A stretch of DNA of 41,520 nucleotides from Flavobacterium sp. HTF. Lineage in GTDB: Bacteria > Bacteroidota > Bacteroidia > Flavobacteriales > Flavobacteriaceae. The position numbers and the translations under genes were made by a program. Below, in pieces: positions 19,433 through 29,075 of the stretch (positions are counted from its first letter, which is position 1; the number at the start of each line of letters is the position of its first letter). Where the stretch lies: assembly GCF_003105115.1 (NCBI RefSeq), contig NZ_QETH01000037.1, positions 1 through 41,520 of the forward strand, in the 5' to 3' direction. The notes beneath the pieces are model-generated. The model was given only the letters and a program-made list of their open reading frames with translations, searched no databases and had not been told where the DNA came from.

Positions 19433-19915
19433 ATGGATTTCTATACTATTTTGCAAGTTTTAATAGTTTCAATTGCCGCGACATCTGCCATGACGTTGTT
19501 CAGCTATGCGATATCGGCTGCTTTTAGGGAATTGTATAAAGAACCGGTTTTACTTACTTTTTTGCTGACTCAAATGAAGCTGGAATTGTCTGCGCAAACA
19601 AAGAAAACAATTGCCTGGCTGATACATTATATAATTGGTCTTTTATTCGTTGTAGGCTACCATTTACTCTGGATTTATAATATTTTGGAATTATCCGTTC
19701 TGAATGCATTTCTACTGGGTGCCGTCTGCGGTATCATTGGTATTCTGGGCTGGGTTATCATGTTTAAAATTGCCCGATACAAACCTGCAATTGATTTTAA
19801 AGGGTATTACATACAGCTGTTTTTTGCACATGTTGTATTTGGACTGGTTGCCGCAGCGACCTATTATCTTTCAATAACTATTTTACTATTAACAAATACA
19901 TATGTCATTATCTAA
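19433..19915 (+). CDS. Four-helix membrane protein overlapping ligD
   Basis: A 160-residue hydrophobic protein with four predicted membrane helices (about 4-30, 62-86, 89-116, 125-155) and short loops. I do not recognise the family. Its last 14 bases overlap the first 14 bases of ligD in another frame, which suggests translational coupling and a fixed ratio with the repair ligase. There is no catalytic motif. The 273-base gap upstream is divergent with the DUF6766-like gene, so this gene probably starts the ligD transcript. Whether it contributes to end joining or only shares the transcript is unknown. Confidence 0.85.
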   Translation: MDFYTILQVLIVSIAATSAMTLFSYAISAAFRELYKEPVLLTFLLTQMKLELSAQTKKTIAWLIHYIIGLLFVVGYHLLWIYNILELSVLNAFLLGAVCGIIGILGWVIMFKIARYKPAIDFKGYYIQLFFAHVVFGLVAAATYYLSITILLLTNTYVII

Positions 19916-22490
19916 ATACAATCAGAAACGGGATTTTAAGCAAACTCAGGAACCAAAAGGGAAACTTGGGAAGTCGGCAAATGAACTGATATTTGTGGTA
20001 CAAAAACATGCAGCATCACATTTACATTATGACTTCAGGCTTGAAGTGAATGGTGTTCTCAAAAGCTGGGCTGTTCCCAAAGGGCCTTCTATGAATCCGG
20101 ATGATAAACGCCTGGCCATGATGGTTGAAGATCACCCATACAGTTATAAAGATTTTGAAGGCAGTATTCCCGAGGGAAATTATGGTTCCGGAAATGTTAT
20201 TGTTTGGGACAACGGAACTTATAAGCCTGATGAAGAAACCAAATCTGCGGAAAAAACTTTATTGGAAGGCATTAAAAAAGGACGCCTGAGTTTTATTCTT
20301 AAAGGAGAAAAACTGAAAGGGGAATTTTCTCTTGTACAATTAAAAGGAAAACAGGAAAATGCCTGGCTTTTGATAAAGAAAAAAGACAAGTACGCCAGCG
20401 ATGCTGATATATTAAAAAAAGACAAATCGGTGCTGTCCAAAAGAAGCCTTGAGGAATTAGAAAAGAATGCTGAAAAAATGGCTCTGTCAGCCAAAGAAAA
20501 ATCAAAAAAAACAGTTTCGGATATTGAAGAAACAGCATTGAATTCGGCTTCGGCTAAAAAAAAACCAGCAAAACCAGGGACTGTAGCTTTCATAAAACCG
20601 ATGCTTGCCAAAACAACCGAAAAACCGTTTGATGATGAAGCATGGGTTTTTGAAAATAAGTATGACGGATACAGGGCAATTGCTGTTATAAATTCTGATG
20701 AAGTTAAATTATTTAGCAGAAATGAACTCCCGTTTAATTCTTATTTCGAAACGATTGCAGAAGATTTGAAAAAAATTGATCATGACGTTGTTTTAGATGG
20801 CGAAATCATTGTGGAAGATGAGGAAGGAAAAGCTGATTTTCAATTACTGCAGAATTATATTAAAACGAAAAAAGGAAATTTAAAATACTATGTTTTTGAT
20901 TTACTCAGTCTCGACGGAAATCCTGTAACAGAGTTATCGCTGCTGGAACGCAAAGAATTACTCAAAATCCTTTTTAATAAATATGCTTTTTCCAATACTT
21001 TCTATTCTGAACATATTACTAAAAAAGGAAAAGAACAATTTGAACTTGCACTTAAAAATAAGACGGAAGGTATTATAGCCAAGAAAGCCAGCAGTACATA
21101 TCTGCCGGATAAACGAACTAATGACTGGCTCAAAATTAAGGTGAGCAATATAGAAGAAGCGATTATTATTGGAATAACGGAACCTAAAAATTCCCGAAAA
21201 TATTTTGGTGCCATATTGCTCGGACAATATTATGGAAAAAGACTTCAGTTTGTCGGTAAATGCGGTACCGGATTCAACGACGAAACTTTAAAGGACTTAT
21301 ACTCAAAACTGAAACCTTATTTTGTTCCGAAATCACCTTTGGCAGAAAAAGTAAATCTCAGAGATAAAATTCAATGGGTAAAACCAAAATTAATCTGCCA
21401 GGTAAAATTCTCCGAATGGACACAGGATAAACATCTCAGACATCCTGTTTATCTCGGTCTTAGAATAGATAAGAAAGCGAGTGAAGTTTTTGTACCATCC
21501 AATACGGTTACTCCTCAACAATCAAAAAAAGAAACTATGGAAACTACAACCAAAAGCAAAGAAACTGAAAATGATTTTGACCTTAAAATTGGCAAAACCA
21601 CTTTGCACCTGACCAATCAAAACAAAATATATTTCCCTGATGATCAAATTACAAAAGGTGAAATTGTTCAATATTATAATGAAGTATCAGAATTAATACT
21701 GCCTTATTTAAAAGACCGTCCGCAATCGATGAACCGTTTTCCGAACGGAATTAATGGCCCGAGTTTTTATCAGAAAGATGTTGATGTCGATAAGATTCCG
21801 GCCTGGCTAAAAACCAAGAAAGTATTTTCAGAATCCAATGATGAATATCTGGATTATCTGATTTGTAATGACAAACAAACGTTACTTTATATGGCAAATC
21901 TGGGATGCATTGATATTAATCCGTGGAACTCGACTCTGAAACATATTGAAAATCCGGACTGGCTTGTCATCGATATTGATCCCGAAAAGGATGATTTTAA
22001 AGAAGTCGTAAAAGTGGCACTTACCGTAAGGGAAGTAATGAATGAGCTCGAAACCGAGAGTTACTGCAAAACTTCGGGAGCGTCGGGACTTCATGTGTAT
22101 ATTCCGTTGGGTGCGCAATATGATTATGATACGATCAAAATACTGGCAGAAATGATCGCGCAGGAAGTACACAAAAGACTTCCTGAAACGACTTCGCTTG
22201 AGCGTACAATCAAAAAAAGAAACCACAAAATTTATATCGATTTTCTGCAAAACAGACGCGGACAAACACTGGCAGCTCCATATTCTGTTCGCCCAAAACC
22301 GGGTGCTACTGTTTCAACTCCATTGCAATGGGATGAAGTAAACGATAAGTTACATCCTTCACAATTTACCATTAAAAATGTGTTGAAACGTTTTGAAAAA
22401 ACCGGTGATTTATGGCAGCCTGTAATTGGCAAAGGAGTGAATATCAAAAAGATTCTTCACAAACTTGAAAACCGAAACAGGGAGAATTAA
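19902..22490 (+). CDS. ligD: Multifunctional NHEJ DNA ligase LigD
   Basis: This 862-residue protein has the domain order phosphoesterase-ligase-polymerase. Residues about 1-180 form the 3'-phosphoesterase domain ([26 protein letters not shown]). The ATP-dependent ligase domain (about 225-530) has motif I ENKYDGYR with Lys253, DGEIIV, and WLKIKV. The C-terminal primase-polymerase (about 565-855) has the catalytic IDIDPE (D691, D693), SGASGLHVY and the late [12 protein letters not shown]. With Ku it repairs double-strand breaks by non-homologous end joining. It overlaps the upstream membrane protein gene by 14 bases, and its stop codon overlaps the ku stop on the other strand. A linker rich in Ser/Lys (about 190-222) joins the first two domains. 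Confidence 0.97.
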   Translation: MSLSKYNQKRDFKQTQEPKGKLGKSANELIFVVQKHAASHLHYDFRLEVNGVLKSWAVPKGPSMNPDDKRLAMMVEDHPYSYKDFEGSIPEGNYGSGNVIVWDNGTYKPDEETKSAEKTLLEGIKKGRLSFILKGEKLKGEFSLVQLKGKQENAWLLIKKKDKYASDADILKKDKSVLSKRSLEELEKNAEKMALSAKEKSKKTVSDIEETALNSASAKKKPAKPGTVAFIKPMLAKTTEKPFDDEAWVFENKYDGYRAIAVINSDEVKLFSRNELPFNSYFETIAEDLKKIDHDVVLDGEIIVEDEEGKADFQLLQNYIKTKKGNLKYYVFDLLSLDGNPVTELSLLERKELLKILFNKYAFSNTFYSEHITKKGKEQFELALKNKTEGIIAKKASSTYLPDKRTNDWLKIKVSNIEEAIIIGITEPKNSRKYFGAILLGQYYGKRLQFVGKCGTGFNDETLKDLYSKLKPYFVPKSPLAEKVNLRDKIQWVKPKLICQVKFSEWTQDKHLRHPVYLGLRIDKKASEVFVPSNTVTPQQSKKETMETTTKSKETENDFDLKIGKTTLHLTNQNKIYFPDDQITKGEIVQYYNEVSELILPYLKDRPQSMNRFPNGINGPSFYQKDVDVDKIPAWLKTKKVFSESNDEYLDYLICNDKQTLLYMANLGCIDINPWNSTLKHIENPDWLVIDIDPEKDDFKEVVKVALTVREVMNELETESYCKTSGASGLHVYIPLGAQYDYDTIKILAEMIAQEVHKRLPETTSLERTIKKRNHKIYIDFLQNRRGQTLAAPYSVRPKPGATVSTPLQWDEVNDKLHPSQFTIKNVLKRFEKTGDLWQPVIGKGVNIKKILHKLENRNREN

Positions 22491-23257
22491 GAAGATTTTT
22501 TCTTTTTTTCCAGACTGGCCTTCAGCATCTCCATTAAATCGTCACTTTGTTTGTGTACGACTTTTAATTTAGGTGCTGCGCTTTTTTTGCCTTTTGCCTT
22601 GTTTTTGATAATTTTCAGAAGCTTGTCTGTATATTCGTCCTTGAAGCCACTGATGTCGAATTTTTCGGTAAGCTGTTCTATTAGCTTTTCTGCCATATCC
22701 ATTTCTTTTCCTTTTTTGGAAGCTTCAGGAAGTTTTATTTCTGATGTATCCCTGATTTCCTGTTCAAAACGAATTCGGTTTAAAAGGATAAGGTTTTTAT
22801 ACGGTTTTAAAATCGCCAGGCCTTCTTTGTTTCGCATTACAAAACTCGTAACGCCCACTTTTCCGGATTCCTTAAGAGCATCCCTGAGCAAAGCATAGGC
22901 TTTCATCGCTCCTTTGTCCGGTTCCAGATAATAGGGCTGTTCATAGTAGATACTGTCAATTTCTTTTTCGAAAGCAAAACTTTGTATGTCAATGGTTTTA
23001 CTTTTATAAGCATCTGCCGCTGCAAAATCTTCGTCTTCGAGAACTACGTATTTATCGTCGATTTTATATCCTTTTACAATGTCTGAAAATGTAACTTCCT
23101 TACCGGTAGTTTCATTCACTCTTTTGAATTTTATATTAGAATGATCTGATTTATCCAGCATATCCATATCAAGGCTGCTTTCTTCTACTGCAGAAAATAT
23201 TTTTATCGGAATATTTATTAATCCAAAACTGATTGAACCTGTCCAGATTGATCTCAT
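22487..23257 (-). CDS. ku: Non-homologous end joining protein Ku
   Basis: A 256-residue bacterial Ku homologue, the homodimeric ring that binds DNA ends and recruits LigD. It begins with the typical [19 protein letters not shown] and has LEDEDF, the conserved [16 protein letters not shown] region and a basic Lys-rich C-terminus (KKKKSS). It is convergent with ligD: the two stop codons share the four bases TTAA (22487-22490). There is therefore no room for an intergenic terminator. An imperfect palindrome lies 16-72 bases upstream of its ATG. Confidence 0.97.
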   Translation of the reverse strand: MRSIWTGSISFGLINIPIKIFSAVEESSLDMDMLDKSDHSNIKFKRVNETTGKEVTFSDIVKGYKIDDKYVVLEDEDFAAADAYKSKTIDIQSFAFEKEIDSIYYEQPYYLEPDKGAMKAYALLRDALKESGKVGVTSFVMRNKEGLAILKPYKNLILLNRIRFEQEIRDTSEIKLPEASKKGKEMDMAEKLIEQLTEKFDISGFKDEYTDKLLKIIKNKAKGKKSAAPKLKVVHKQSDDLMEMLKASLEKKKKSS

Positions 23258-23272
23258 GATGTCGCTTTTTAG

Positions 23273-23329
23273 ATGAATTATTAATTTTCAAAAAGTCGGT
23301 ACTTTTTGACTCTATTAAAATTAATTCAT
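23273..23329. promoter_or_regulatory. Imperfect palindrome upstream of ku
   Basis: An inner perfect 9-bp stem (23288-23296 with 23301-23309, TCAAAAAGT / ACTTTTTGA, loop CGGT) is nested in an outer imperfect repeat: ATGAATTATTAATTTT (23273-23288) against AAAATTAATTCAT (23317-23329). It sits in the ku promoter/leader. It could be an operator or an mRNA hairpin; the sequence alone does not decide. Confidence 0.45.
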
Positions 23330-23393
23330 AGTAAGCTTCTGTATTTTATATGATTACGAACTGATTATTACAAAACTTCAACAGCATAAGGCA

Positions 23394-23434
23394 CAAAAAA
23401 AAAGGGGACTGAATCATCAATCCCCCTTTTCTGA
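23394..23434 (-). terminator. Intrinsic terminator after the META lipoprotein gene
   Basis: GGGGACTGA (23404-23412) and TCAATCCCC (23417-23425) form a hairpin with one mismatch, extended by AAAA/TTTT pairing. Read on the minus strand it is followed by nine T residues (plus-strand A run 23395-23403). It begins about 17 bases beyond the 23451 stop. Confidence 0.8.
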
Positions 23435-23450
23435 TTTTTTAAATCAAATA

Positions 23451-23885
23451 TTATTTAGCTACTTTTTTGAATCGCATCATCGGAACATCTACCATAATCA
23501 GATTCAGTTTTCCATCTTTATCAATAGAGTAACTTGTTGTTTTTTTGATTTGCTGTAAAAATTGCTGTTCTCCTCCTCCTTCACAAAACATCATTGTTGA
23601 CGGACCCGGCTCTCCAAAAGTCAGCGATTTTCCGCTTAGCGTAAATGGTGCGCTGTATCCGTTGCAGCCATTGTTACCATATGCGTTTTTCTCTTTTTCA
23701 TCAAAAGTAAGCTGTGGCTTTTTGTTCGGATATAATCCTTCAAAAGCAATTCTTGGACCCGAAATATATTCCAGTTCCCAGGTAGTGCCATAAATACCGG
23801 CGTCTCCTTTTGAATCTTTTGATGCCATACAGGAATTAAATAATAATGTTGAAATTGAAAGAATAGCGATTATATAATTTTTCAT
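23451..23885 (-). CDS. META domain-containing lipoprotein
   Basis: A 144-residue lipoprotein precursor. The signal peptide ends in a lipobox with Cys19 (LLFNSC). The mature part is a META domain (related to HslJ), with TTWELEYISG at its start, the NGCNGYSA motif and the MMFCEG motif with a second Cys. META/HslJ proteins are envelope proteins tied to stress or heat-shock phenotypes in other bacteria; the function here is not established. It is monocistronic, with its own terminator downstream. Confidence 0.88.
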   Translation of the reverse strand: MKNYIIAILSISTLLFNSCMASKDSKGDAGIYGTTWELEYISGPRIAFEGLYPNKKPQLTFDEKEKNAYGNNGCNGYSAPFTLSGKSLTFGEPGPSTMMFCEGGGEQQFLQQIKKTTSYSIDKDGKLNLIMVDVPMMRFKKVAK

Positions 23886-23993
23886 AAATGTCTTTTTAAT
23901 ATTAATAAAATGGTTCTCCTGAGATTAAAGTTACCTATAAAATTTTAAAAAGCATTTTTAAAATGATGATATTTAACATAAACTTTAAATCAG

Positions 23994-24380
23994 CTAGTCC
24001 CATTTATTGGTTGTAGAAACAGCATATTTTCCTGCACCTGTAAAGAACAATGCAATTGCTCCTAAGATATACAGCATCAGTAATTCGTTGGCATAACCTC
24101 CGTGATCACTAATAGAAAAAAGATCCTGAGCATGTGCAACGGCAATTGCCACAATACAGTTAACCGCAAAAACCAACGAAGCTATCTTAGTACGCCAGCC
24201 CAGCAAAATAGCCAATGGAGCCAAAACTTCACCAATATAAACGGCATATCCGATTGCACCCATATTTTCGGTTAAAAACGAAATTCCGTGCAGTATTTTT
24301 GCAACTCCGTGAAAAAGCATTAAACCTCCAATGCTAATACGTAGAACCAGTAATCCAATGTCTGTGTTTTTTGAAATCAT
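23994..24380 (-). CDS. DoxX family membrane protein
   Basis: A 128-residue protein with four membrane helices. It has the DoxX signature arrangement: RISIGGLMLFHGVAKI at about 14-29, YIGEVLAPLAILLGW in helix 2, and a C-terminal GAIALFFTGAGKYAV. DoxX-type proteins are poorly understood and often linked to redox or quinone metabolism. Gaps of more than 85 bases on both sides suggest it is transcribed by itself or loosely with the PepSY gene 90 bases upstream. Confidence 0.9.
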   Translation of the reverse strand: MISKNTDIGLLVLRISIGGLMLFHGVAKILHGISFLTENMGAIGYAVYIGEVLAPLAILLGWRTKIASLVFAVNCIVAIAVAHAQDLFSISDHGGYANELLMLYILGAIALFFTGAGKYAVSTTNKWD

Positions 24381-24470
24381 AATAAAATTTTGTTTTGGTT
24401 TGTAATTAATTCAAAAATTAGGTTTGTCATTCAACTAAAATACAAATTTTTATTTTAAGAAAACCAAACG

Positions 24471-25574
24471 CTACGCTTTGGCTTTCTTCGACTTTTTCTT
24501 CCCTTTATTCCACCAAATCATAAATCCGGTTATGGGCAGCGATGCTCCAATCAAACTGACAATACTCCAGATTATTTTACCTCCCAGACCAAAGAAAGTT
24601 CCGGTATGCAAATCATGGTTGCTGGCTTCATAAACGTCTGCCGCATTATTATCCTTATAAAGTTTTGTTCGTAATAATTGTCCCGTTTTTCCATCAAAGA
24701 AAATTGTATTCTGATTTCTTGCCGTTGCCCATTTATTTGGGTAAATCATTCTCAACCGAAGTTCTCCGGTTTTGCGAACAGAAAATGATATGGAAGTTGC
24801 TCCCGGATATTTTGAGTTTGCCGTTTCATAAATAGCATTATATCGTTCGGGAATTGTAGTCGAGTCAATTTTTGCCGTATTTACTACAACTTCGTCTCCT
24901 TTTCTCAGTTTTGAACCTGTTACAAAACCGACTGCTTTTTTAGAGCCTTCAAATGCAAAATACGTTCCTGAAAAAGCGATCAGAAGTAAAAATATGGAAG
25001 CATAAAATCCTAAAACCTGATGCAGGTCATAATTGACTCTTTTAAAAGAACCGCTCCATTTTATTTTTAGCGATTGTCTGACTAACCTCATCTGATTCGG
25101 AAACCACAATATCAGTCCTGTTATCAGTATAATAAGGAAAATAACAACCGACCAGCCCTGGATAAATTCGCCAACTTCACCCAATAATAATGTACGGTGT
25201 ATTTCTAAAACGGTATTGAGCCAGTCTGCTCCTTTTTGGTTAACCAGGCTTCCGTCATACGGATTAAAGTAAAACGTTTTTTTCTTTTTATTCGAAATCT
25301 GAACCGTAGCATTGGGTTCTTCTTTATTTATTTTGACTGCAGTAATCTTCTGTTTGGGTTCAAGCTTCTGGTAATTTTCGATTATAGGTTTAAGACCAAC
25401 AAAGTCTTTTTGCTGAACAGGTACATGAAGGTATTCCTTTTGTGTAAAATCGCGGATTTCTTCTTCAAAAACATACAGAAATCCAGTTATGCTTACTATA
25501 AAAACAATGAGGCCCGATGCTAAACCGAGCCACAAATGTATTTGTCTTATTGCTTTTTTAAATCCTTTGGTCAT
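24471..25574 (-). CDS. PepSY-associated membrane protein (PiuB-like)
   Basis: A 367-residue inner-membrane protein of the PepSY-associated TM helix family. TM1 contains the typical IRQIHLWLGLASGLI. A periplasmic PepSY-like region lies between TM1 and TM2 (about 45-130), TM2 is near 140-160, and a RVNYDLHQVLGFYAS segment precedes TM3. A second periplasmic region has EASNHDLHTGTFFG before the last helix, followed by a Lys-rich C-terminus. The conserved His residues near the helices suggest haem binding, and relatives are thought to act as ferric-siderophore reductases. It starts 57 bases after the TonB-dependent receptor ends, which supports a shared iron-uptake operon. Confidence 0.9.
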   Translation of the reverse strand: MTKGFKKAIRQIHLWLGLASGLIVFIVSITGFLYVFEEEIRDFTQKEYLHVPVQQKDFVGLKPIIENYQKLEPKQKITAVKINKEEPNATVQISNKKKKTFYFNPYDGSLVNQKGADWLNTVLEIHRTLLLGEVGEFIQGWSVVIFLIILITGLILWFPNQMRLVRQSLKIKWSGSFKRVNYDLHQVLGFYASIFLLLIAFSGTYFAFEGSKKAVGFVTGSKLRKGDEVVVNTAKIDSTTIPERYNAIYETANSKYPGATSISFSVRKTGELRLRMIYPNKWATARNQNTIFFDGKTGQLLRTKLYKDNNAADVYEASNHDLHTGTFFGLGGKIIWSIVSLIGASLPITGFMIWWNKGKKKSKKAKA

Positions 25575-25631
25575 AATGTAAAATAAATTCCAAATGTAGA
25601 TAATATCGTGTGAAATGACTAACCTGAATTT

Positions 25632-28019
25632 TTAGAATTTCAATGTAATATTACCTGTAACCCTGGTCGGATTTTGCGCCGCTAAACGGTATGACCAGTA
25701 TTTTTCATTGGTAAGGTTATCAACTTTTAATCCTAACCTGAATTTTGGTCTGTCATAAAACAGAGAGGCATCCAAAACGGTATAAGAAGGAATACTGAAT
25801 TTAAAAGCTGTTGTATTGGTCTGATAGTATTCGCTGCCGTAAATTCCTCCAAAACCTACTCCAAGTCCTGAAAGTGATCCTTCAACCAATCTGTAACTTG
25901 CCCACAGGTTTGCTGTTCGTGGGGAACCGGCCGTTGTAGGACGTAAACCCTGAATAGTTGCATTTGCTTTGGTATATTCACTATCATTATAAGTATAACC
26001 TGCTACAATGTTTAGTCCACGAATAGGGTTTGCAATAAGTTCTGCTTCAAATCCCCTGCTAAGCTGTGTTCCGTCCTGAATCTGGAAACTACCACCTGTA
26101 TTAATCGGGTCATCGCGGGTTATATTGGTCACTTTAATATCGTAATAACTTAAAGTAGCACTGATTTTATTAAAGTCAAATTTAACTCCCCCTTCTAACT
26201 GATTTGCTTCATTTGGTTTGAACGTATTTCCGTAAAAATCGGAACCGCTGACATTATTAAATCCGTTCATGTAATTTCCGAAAACAGAAACTTTTTCTTT
26301 AACAATCTGATAAACGGCTCCAAATCTTGGAGAAAATGCAGTCTGATTATAATTTCCGACAAGAGAATCTTTGCTTGGATAATAAACCCCTTTGTTAATG
26401 TAACGGTCTACCCTCACTCCTGCCATTACAATTAACTTATCGGTAATATTCAGTACATCCGATACATATGCGCTATACGTTCTTTCGTTATTTGATACAA
26501 AATTATTATACGTGGCTGCAGCTAACAACGGCTGTATTTTAGAAATATTGAAGTTGTTGTAAGCATCGCCGGGCTTTTTAAAGTTAATTGCCGGCATGTT
26601 TACCGTTGCATCATTACGGGTTGCACGAAGACTGTAAAAATCAAAACCAGCAACCACTCTGTTACGCAATTTTCCTATTTTAAAATCTCCATTAAAGTTT
26701 TGCTGAATGTCTGTACCGTAATAAGGATAATCCTGGTTTGTAACAGATTGTCTCAAAGTTTCATTACTCAGCATAGTCATTGCCACAACATTTCCTTCTG
26801 TGGATGATCTTGTGCGGGAAACAATTGTCTGAGAGGTCCATTCGTCTGATATTTTATATTTTAACTGTGCAAATATATTGTACTGCTGACCTGTATAATT
26901 TACAGTATTATTGGCAAAAGAAAGATCGTATGGAATTCCTAAATCTTCTATGCTGTGTGCTGTCGCATCGGCTTTGGTATAAGGCGCTAATCGTGTAGGC
27001 GAAGTTGCTTTTAGCGTGCTGAATTCAGCATCAATAAGCAACGTCAGCCTTTCGTTTACTTCATAAGAAAAACTTGGTGCAATAAAAAAGCTTTTATTGA
27101 AACCTGCATCCTGAAAACTTCTTTCACTGTGAAAAGCAGTATTAATTCTAAAAAGTGCCGTTTTGTCCTCATTAATTGGCGTATTTATATCGGCTGTAAA
27201 ACGATTTAAATCCCAATCTCCTGTAGAATAAGAAACCTCGCCTTTAAAGTAATCAAAAGGTTTTTTGGTCACCCTGTTAAACAATCCTCCAAAAGAAGAA
27301 ATGGTACTTCCAAACAAAGTTGCCGATGGGCCTTTGATTACCTCAATACGCTCTAAGTTTGCTGGGTCAATTGAGTTATAAGTAAAACTCCCTACTCCGT
27401 TTCTTACTAATTGCGGTGTTGCAAAACCTCTTGAAATATTAGTGGTTCTTCCCTGATTTCTAACCTCAGCAATACCTGCACCCGGAACATTTTTAAAAGC
27501 ACTGTTATAATCTGTTATAACCTGCTCTTTCATAAGTTCCTTACTTACAATAGTATAAACCTGTGGATTTTCCATGTTTTTAAGTTTCATTTTAGAAACC
27601 TCTTCGCTCTCTTTTCTGGCAAAACGGTTTCCTCCGGAACTTACAATTACTTCTTCGAGTTTTTGGGAAGTATAGGTTAACTCGAAATCAAGCGTGACAT
27701 TCGGATTGTTCTGATCAACTGTTACTGAAGCCGGAGAAGATTCGTAACCATTTCTGTTTACTTCTACTACGTAACTTCCAAAAGGAATATTTTTTAATTC
27801 GTATGATCCATCAGAATCAGTAGTTGCTTTTTTATTTAAATCGGTAATTTTTACTGTTGCGCCCTGTACAGAATTTCCGTCTTTTAAAAGGGCCTTACCC
27901 GAAATTGTTCCTGTGTTTGATTGAGAAAAAGCTGTTTCTGAGCAAAAAAAGACTGCAAAAAAAGCAAGCAATAGTTTTAATAAAGTATTGTTTTTAAATG
28001 CTTTAAAGGTTATTTTCAT
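25632..28019 (-). CDS. TonB-dependent siderophore receptor
   Basis: A 795-residue outer-membrane receptor. A signal peptide (about 1-32, cleaved after FSETAFSQ or nearby) is followed by a carboxypeptidase-regulatory-like beta domain (about 37-115), as is typical in Bacteroidota. A plug domain has ERIEVIKGPSATLFGS, and a 22-stranded barrel ends in a terminal Phe (NITLKF). The motif NLTNEKYW near the end is typical of FhuA/FecA-like siderophore receptors. The PepSY gene downstream supports iron-siderophore uptake; the ligand is unknown. A TATATTTG element 38 bases upstream is a good promoter candidate. No clear Fur box is visible. Confidence 0.93.
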   Translation of the reverse strand: MKITFKAFKNNTLLKLLLAFFAVFFCSETAFSQSNTGTISGKALLKDGNSVQGATVKITDLNKKATTDSDGSYELKNIPFGSYVVEVNRNGYESSPASVTVDQNNPNVTLDFELTYTSQKLEEVIVSSGGNRFARKESEEVSKMKLKNMENPQVYTIVSKELMKEQVITDYNSAFKNVPGAGIAEVRNQGRTTNISRGFATPQLVRNGVGSFTYNSIDPANLERIEVIKGPSATLFGSTISSFGGLFNRVTKKPFDYFKGEVSYSTGDWDLNRFTADINTPINEDKTALFRINTAFHSERSFQDAGFNKSFFIAPSFSYEVNERLTLLIDAEFSTLKATSPTRLAPYTKADATAHSIEDLGIPYDLSFANNTVNYTGQQYNIFAQLKYKISDEWTSQTIVSRTRSSTEGNVVAMTMLSNETLRQSVTNQDYPYYGTDIQQNFNGDFKIGKLRNRVVAGFDFYSLRATRNDATVNMPAINFKKPGDAYNNFNISKIQPLLAAATYNNFVSNNERTYSAYVSDVLNITDKLIVMAGVRVDRYINKGVYYPSKDSLVGNYNQTAFSPRFGAVYQIVKEKVSVFGNYMNGFNNVSGSDFYGNTFKPNEANQLEGGVKFDFNKISATLSYYDIKVTNITRDDPINTGGSFQIQDGTQLSRGFEAELIANPIRGLNIVAGYTYNDSEYTKANATIQGLRPTTAGSPRTANLWASYRLVEGSLSGLGVGFGGIYGSEYYQTNTTAFKFSIPSYTVLDASLFYDRPKFRLGLKVDNLTNEKYWSYRLAAQNPTRVTGNITLKF

Positions 28020-28056
28020 TTGAATTGTAATGGTTTATTCTTATTTAGACTGGATA

Positions 28057-28064
28057 CAAATATA
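28057..28064 (-). promoter_or_regulatory. Candidate -7 promoter element of the TonB receptor gene
   Basis: On the minus strand this reads TATATTTG, an exact TAnnTTTG match, 38 bases upstream of the start codon. No TTG is found at the expected -33 position. Confidence 0.5.
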
Positions 28065-28112
28065 GAAATAAGTGTTAATTTTTAAAAATTGTAATAGTTA
28101 AAAAAAATATTC

Positions 28113-28129
28113 TTTAACAATATGTTAAA
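28113..28129. promoter_or_regulatory. Inverted repeat TTTAAC-N5-GTTAAA
   Basis: A perfect 6-bp dyad with a 5-base spacer lies about 50 bases upstream of the receptor's candidate -7 element. It could be a regulator-binding site, but short AT-rich dyads also arise by chance. Confidence 0.25.
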
Positions 28130-28333
28130 ATATGCTATTCCTTTCATTTTGGAATTAAAAAGCAATTGTTCCCGGGACCTCCTTATTTCACTGATAGAAT
28201 TAAAAAAAAGTATAGCCTCTTCTAAGTTGATAAACGCCTGAAAATTTATCCAAAACAGTAAAGAAGGAAAATTCTAACAAAATAAGCGTTAAAATCAGGT
28301 ATAAATACTCTCCTACAAAATCAGGCCTTTAGC

Positions 28334-28341
28334 TATTTTTG
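28334..28341 (+). promoter_or_regulatory. Candidate -7 promoter element of the tail-collar cluster
   Basis: TATTTTTG matches TAnnTTTG exactly and would give a leader of about 110 bases before the first collar gene. The -33 half is not evident. Confidence 0.4.
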
Positions 28342-28354
28342 ATAAAGTATTTTA

Positions 28355-28409
28355 TTACAAATAAGGCATACTCTGTGTCAAACTACCAAAATGACTTTAT
28401 TATTTGTAA
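28355..28409. repeat. Inverted repeat in the collar-gene leader
   Basis: TTACAAATAA (28355-28364) pairs perfectly with TTATTTGTAA (28400-28409) across 35 bases. It lies between the candidate promoter and the first collar gene, so it could form a leader hairpin or be an operator. Confidence 0.3.
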
Positions 28410-28457
28410 AAAAAGACTGAAAAATCCAATTAACAATTTAACCAAAAACAAACTATT

Positions 28458-29036
28458 ATGGATGAAATAATGGGAACCATTAAAATTTTTGCTTTTTCTT
28501 TTGCGCCAAGGGACTGGGCGCTCTGTAATGGGCAACTCATCTCAATCTCACAAAATACCGCTCTTTTTTCATTAATAGGTACAACCTATGGCGGAAACGG
28601 GCAATCTACATTTGCTTTACCGGATTTAAGAGGCCGTACTATGGTTGGCGTTGGTCAGGGCACTGGTTTGCCAGTAATTGACTGGGGAGAAGTTGGCGGA
28701 ACAGAGAGCAATACTTTAAATAATACCACTATGCCTCAACATATTCATGGTATTATTCCTTCAGATGTTGCAGTAAAAGTTAATGTCATTACAGGAGGTA
28801 CAATAACTAACGAGGCTGATAATGGCGGTAATTCCTTTTCAAGTGGAGGATCAACAGCAAACATTTACAGCGAACCCGGAGGTTCTACTACTATAAGCAA
28901 AGTCGCAGGCGTAACGAATACTGTTTCGGGAAGCTCTTCTTTTATAGGAGGTAATATCCCTTTTTCTATCAGAAGTCCGTATCTGGCTATGAATCATTGC
29001 ATATTGCTTTACGGCATTTTCCCTTCAAGAAATTAA
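28458..29036 (+). CDS. Phage tail collar domain protein 1 (MdpB-like)
   Basis: A 192-residue protein of the microcystin-dependent-protein / tail-collar family. The N-terminal collar domain (about 5-65) has GTIKIFAFSFAPRDWALCNG, LISISQNTALFSLIGT, YGGNGQSTFALPDLRGR and GQG. A Gly/Ser/Thr-rich middle is followed by the family's C-terminal GNIPFSIRSPYL and IFPSRN. The fold is that of phage short tail-fibre collars, but such genes are common in free-living bacteria without phage. It has no signal peptide. A near-identical paralogue follows 39 bases later, and the two probably form a translational unit with the genes downstream. Confidence 0.9.
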   Translation: MDEIMGTIKIFAFSFAPRDWALCNGQLISISQNTALFSLIGTTYGGNGQSTFALPDLRGRTMVGVGQGTGLPVIDWGEVGGTESNTLNNTTMPQHIHGIIPSDVAVKVNVITGGTITNEADNGGNSFSSGGSTANIYSEPGGSTTISKVAGVTNTVSGSSSFIGGNIPFSIRSPYLAMNHCILLYGIFPSRN

Positions 29037-29075
29037 CAAACTCAAAAAATACTAATCACTAAAAATAAAATAACA

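Larger units (their letters stand above)
28020..28457. other. 438-bp divergent intergenic region
   Basis: This is the control region between the TonB-dependent receptor (minus) and the tail-collar cluster (plus). It contains a candidate -7 element for each direction, a TTTAAC-N5-GTTAAA inverted repeat and a second inverted repeat near the plus-strand start, each listed separately. I see no gene in it. Confidence 0.6.
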
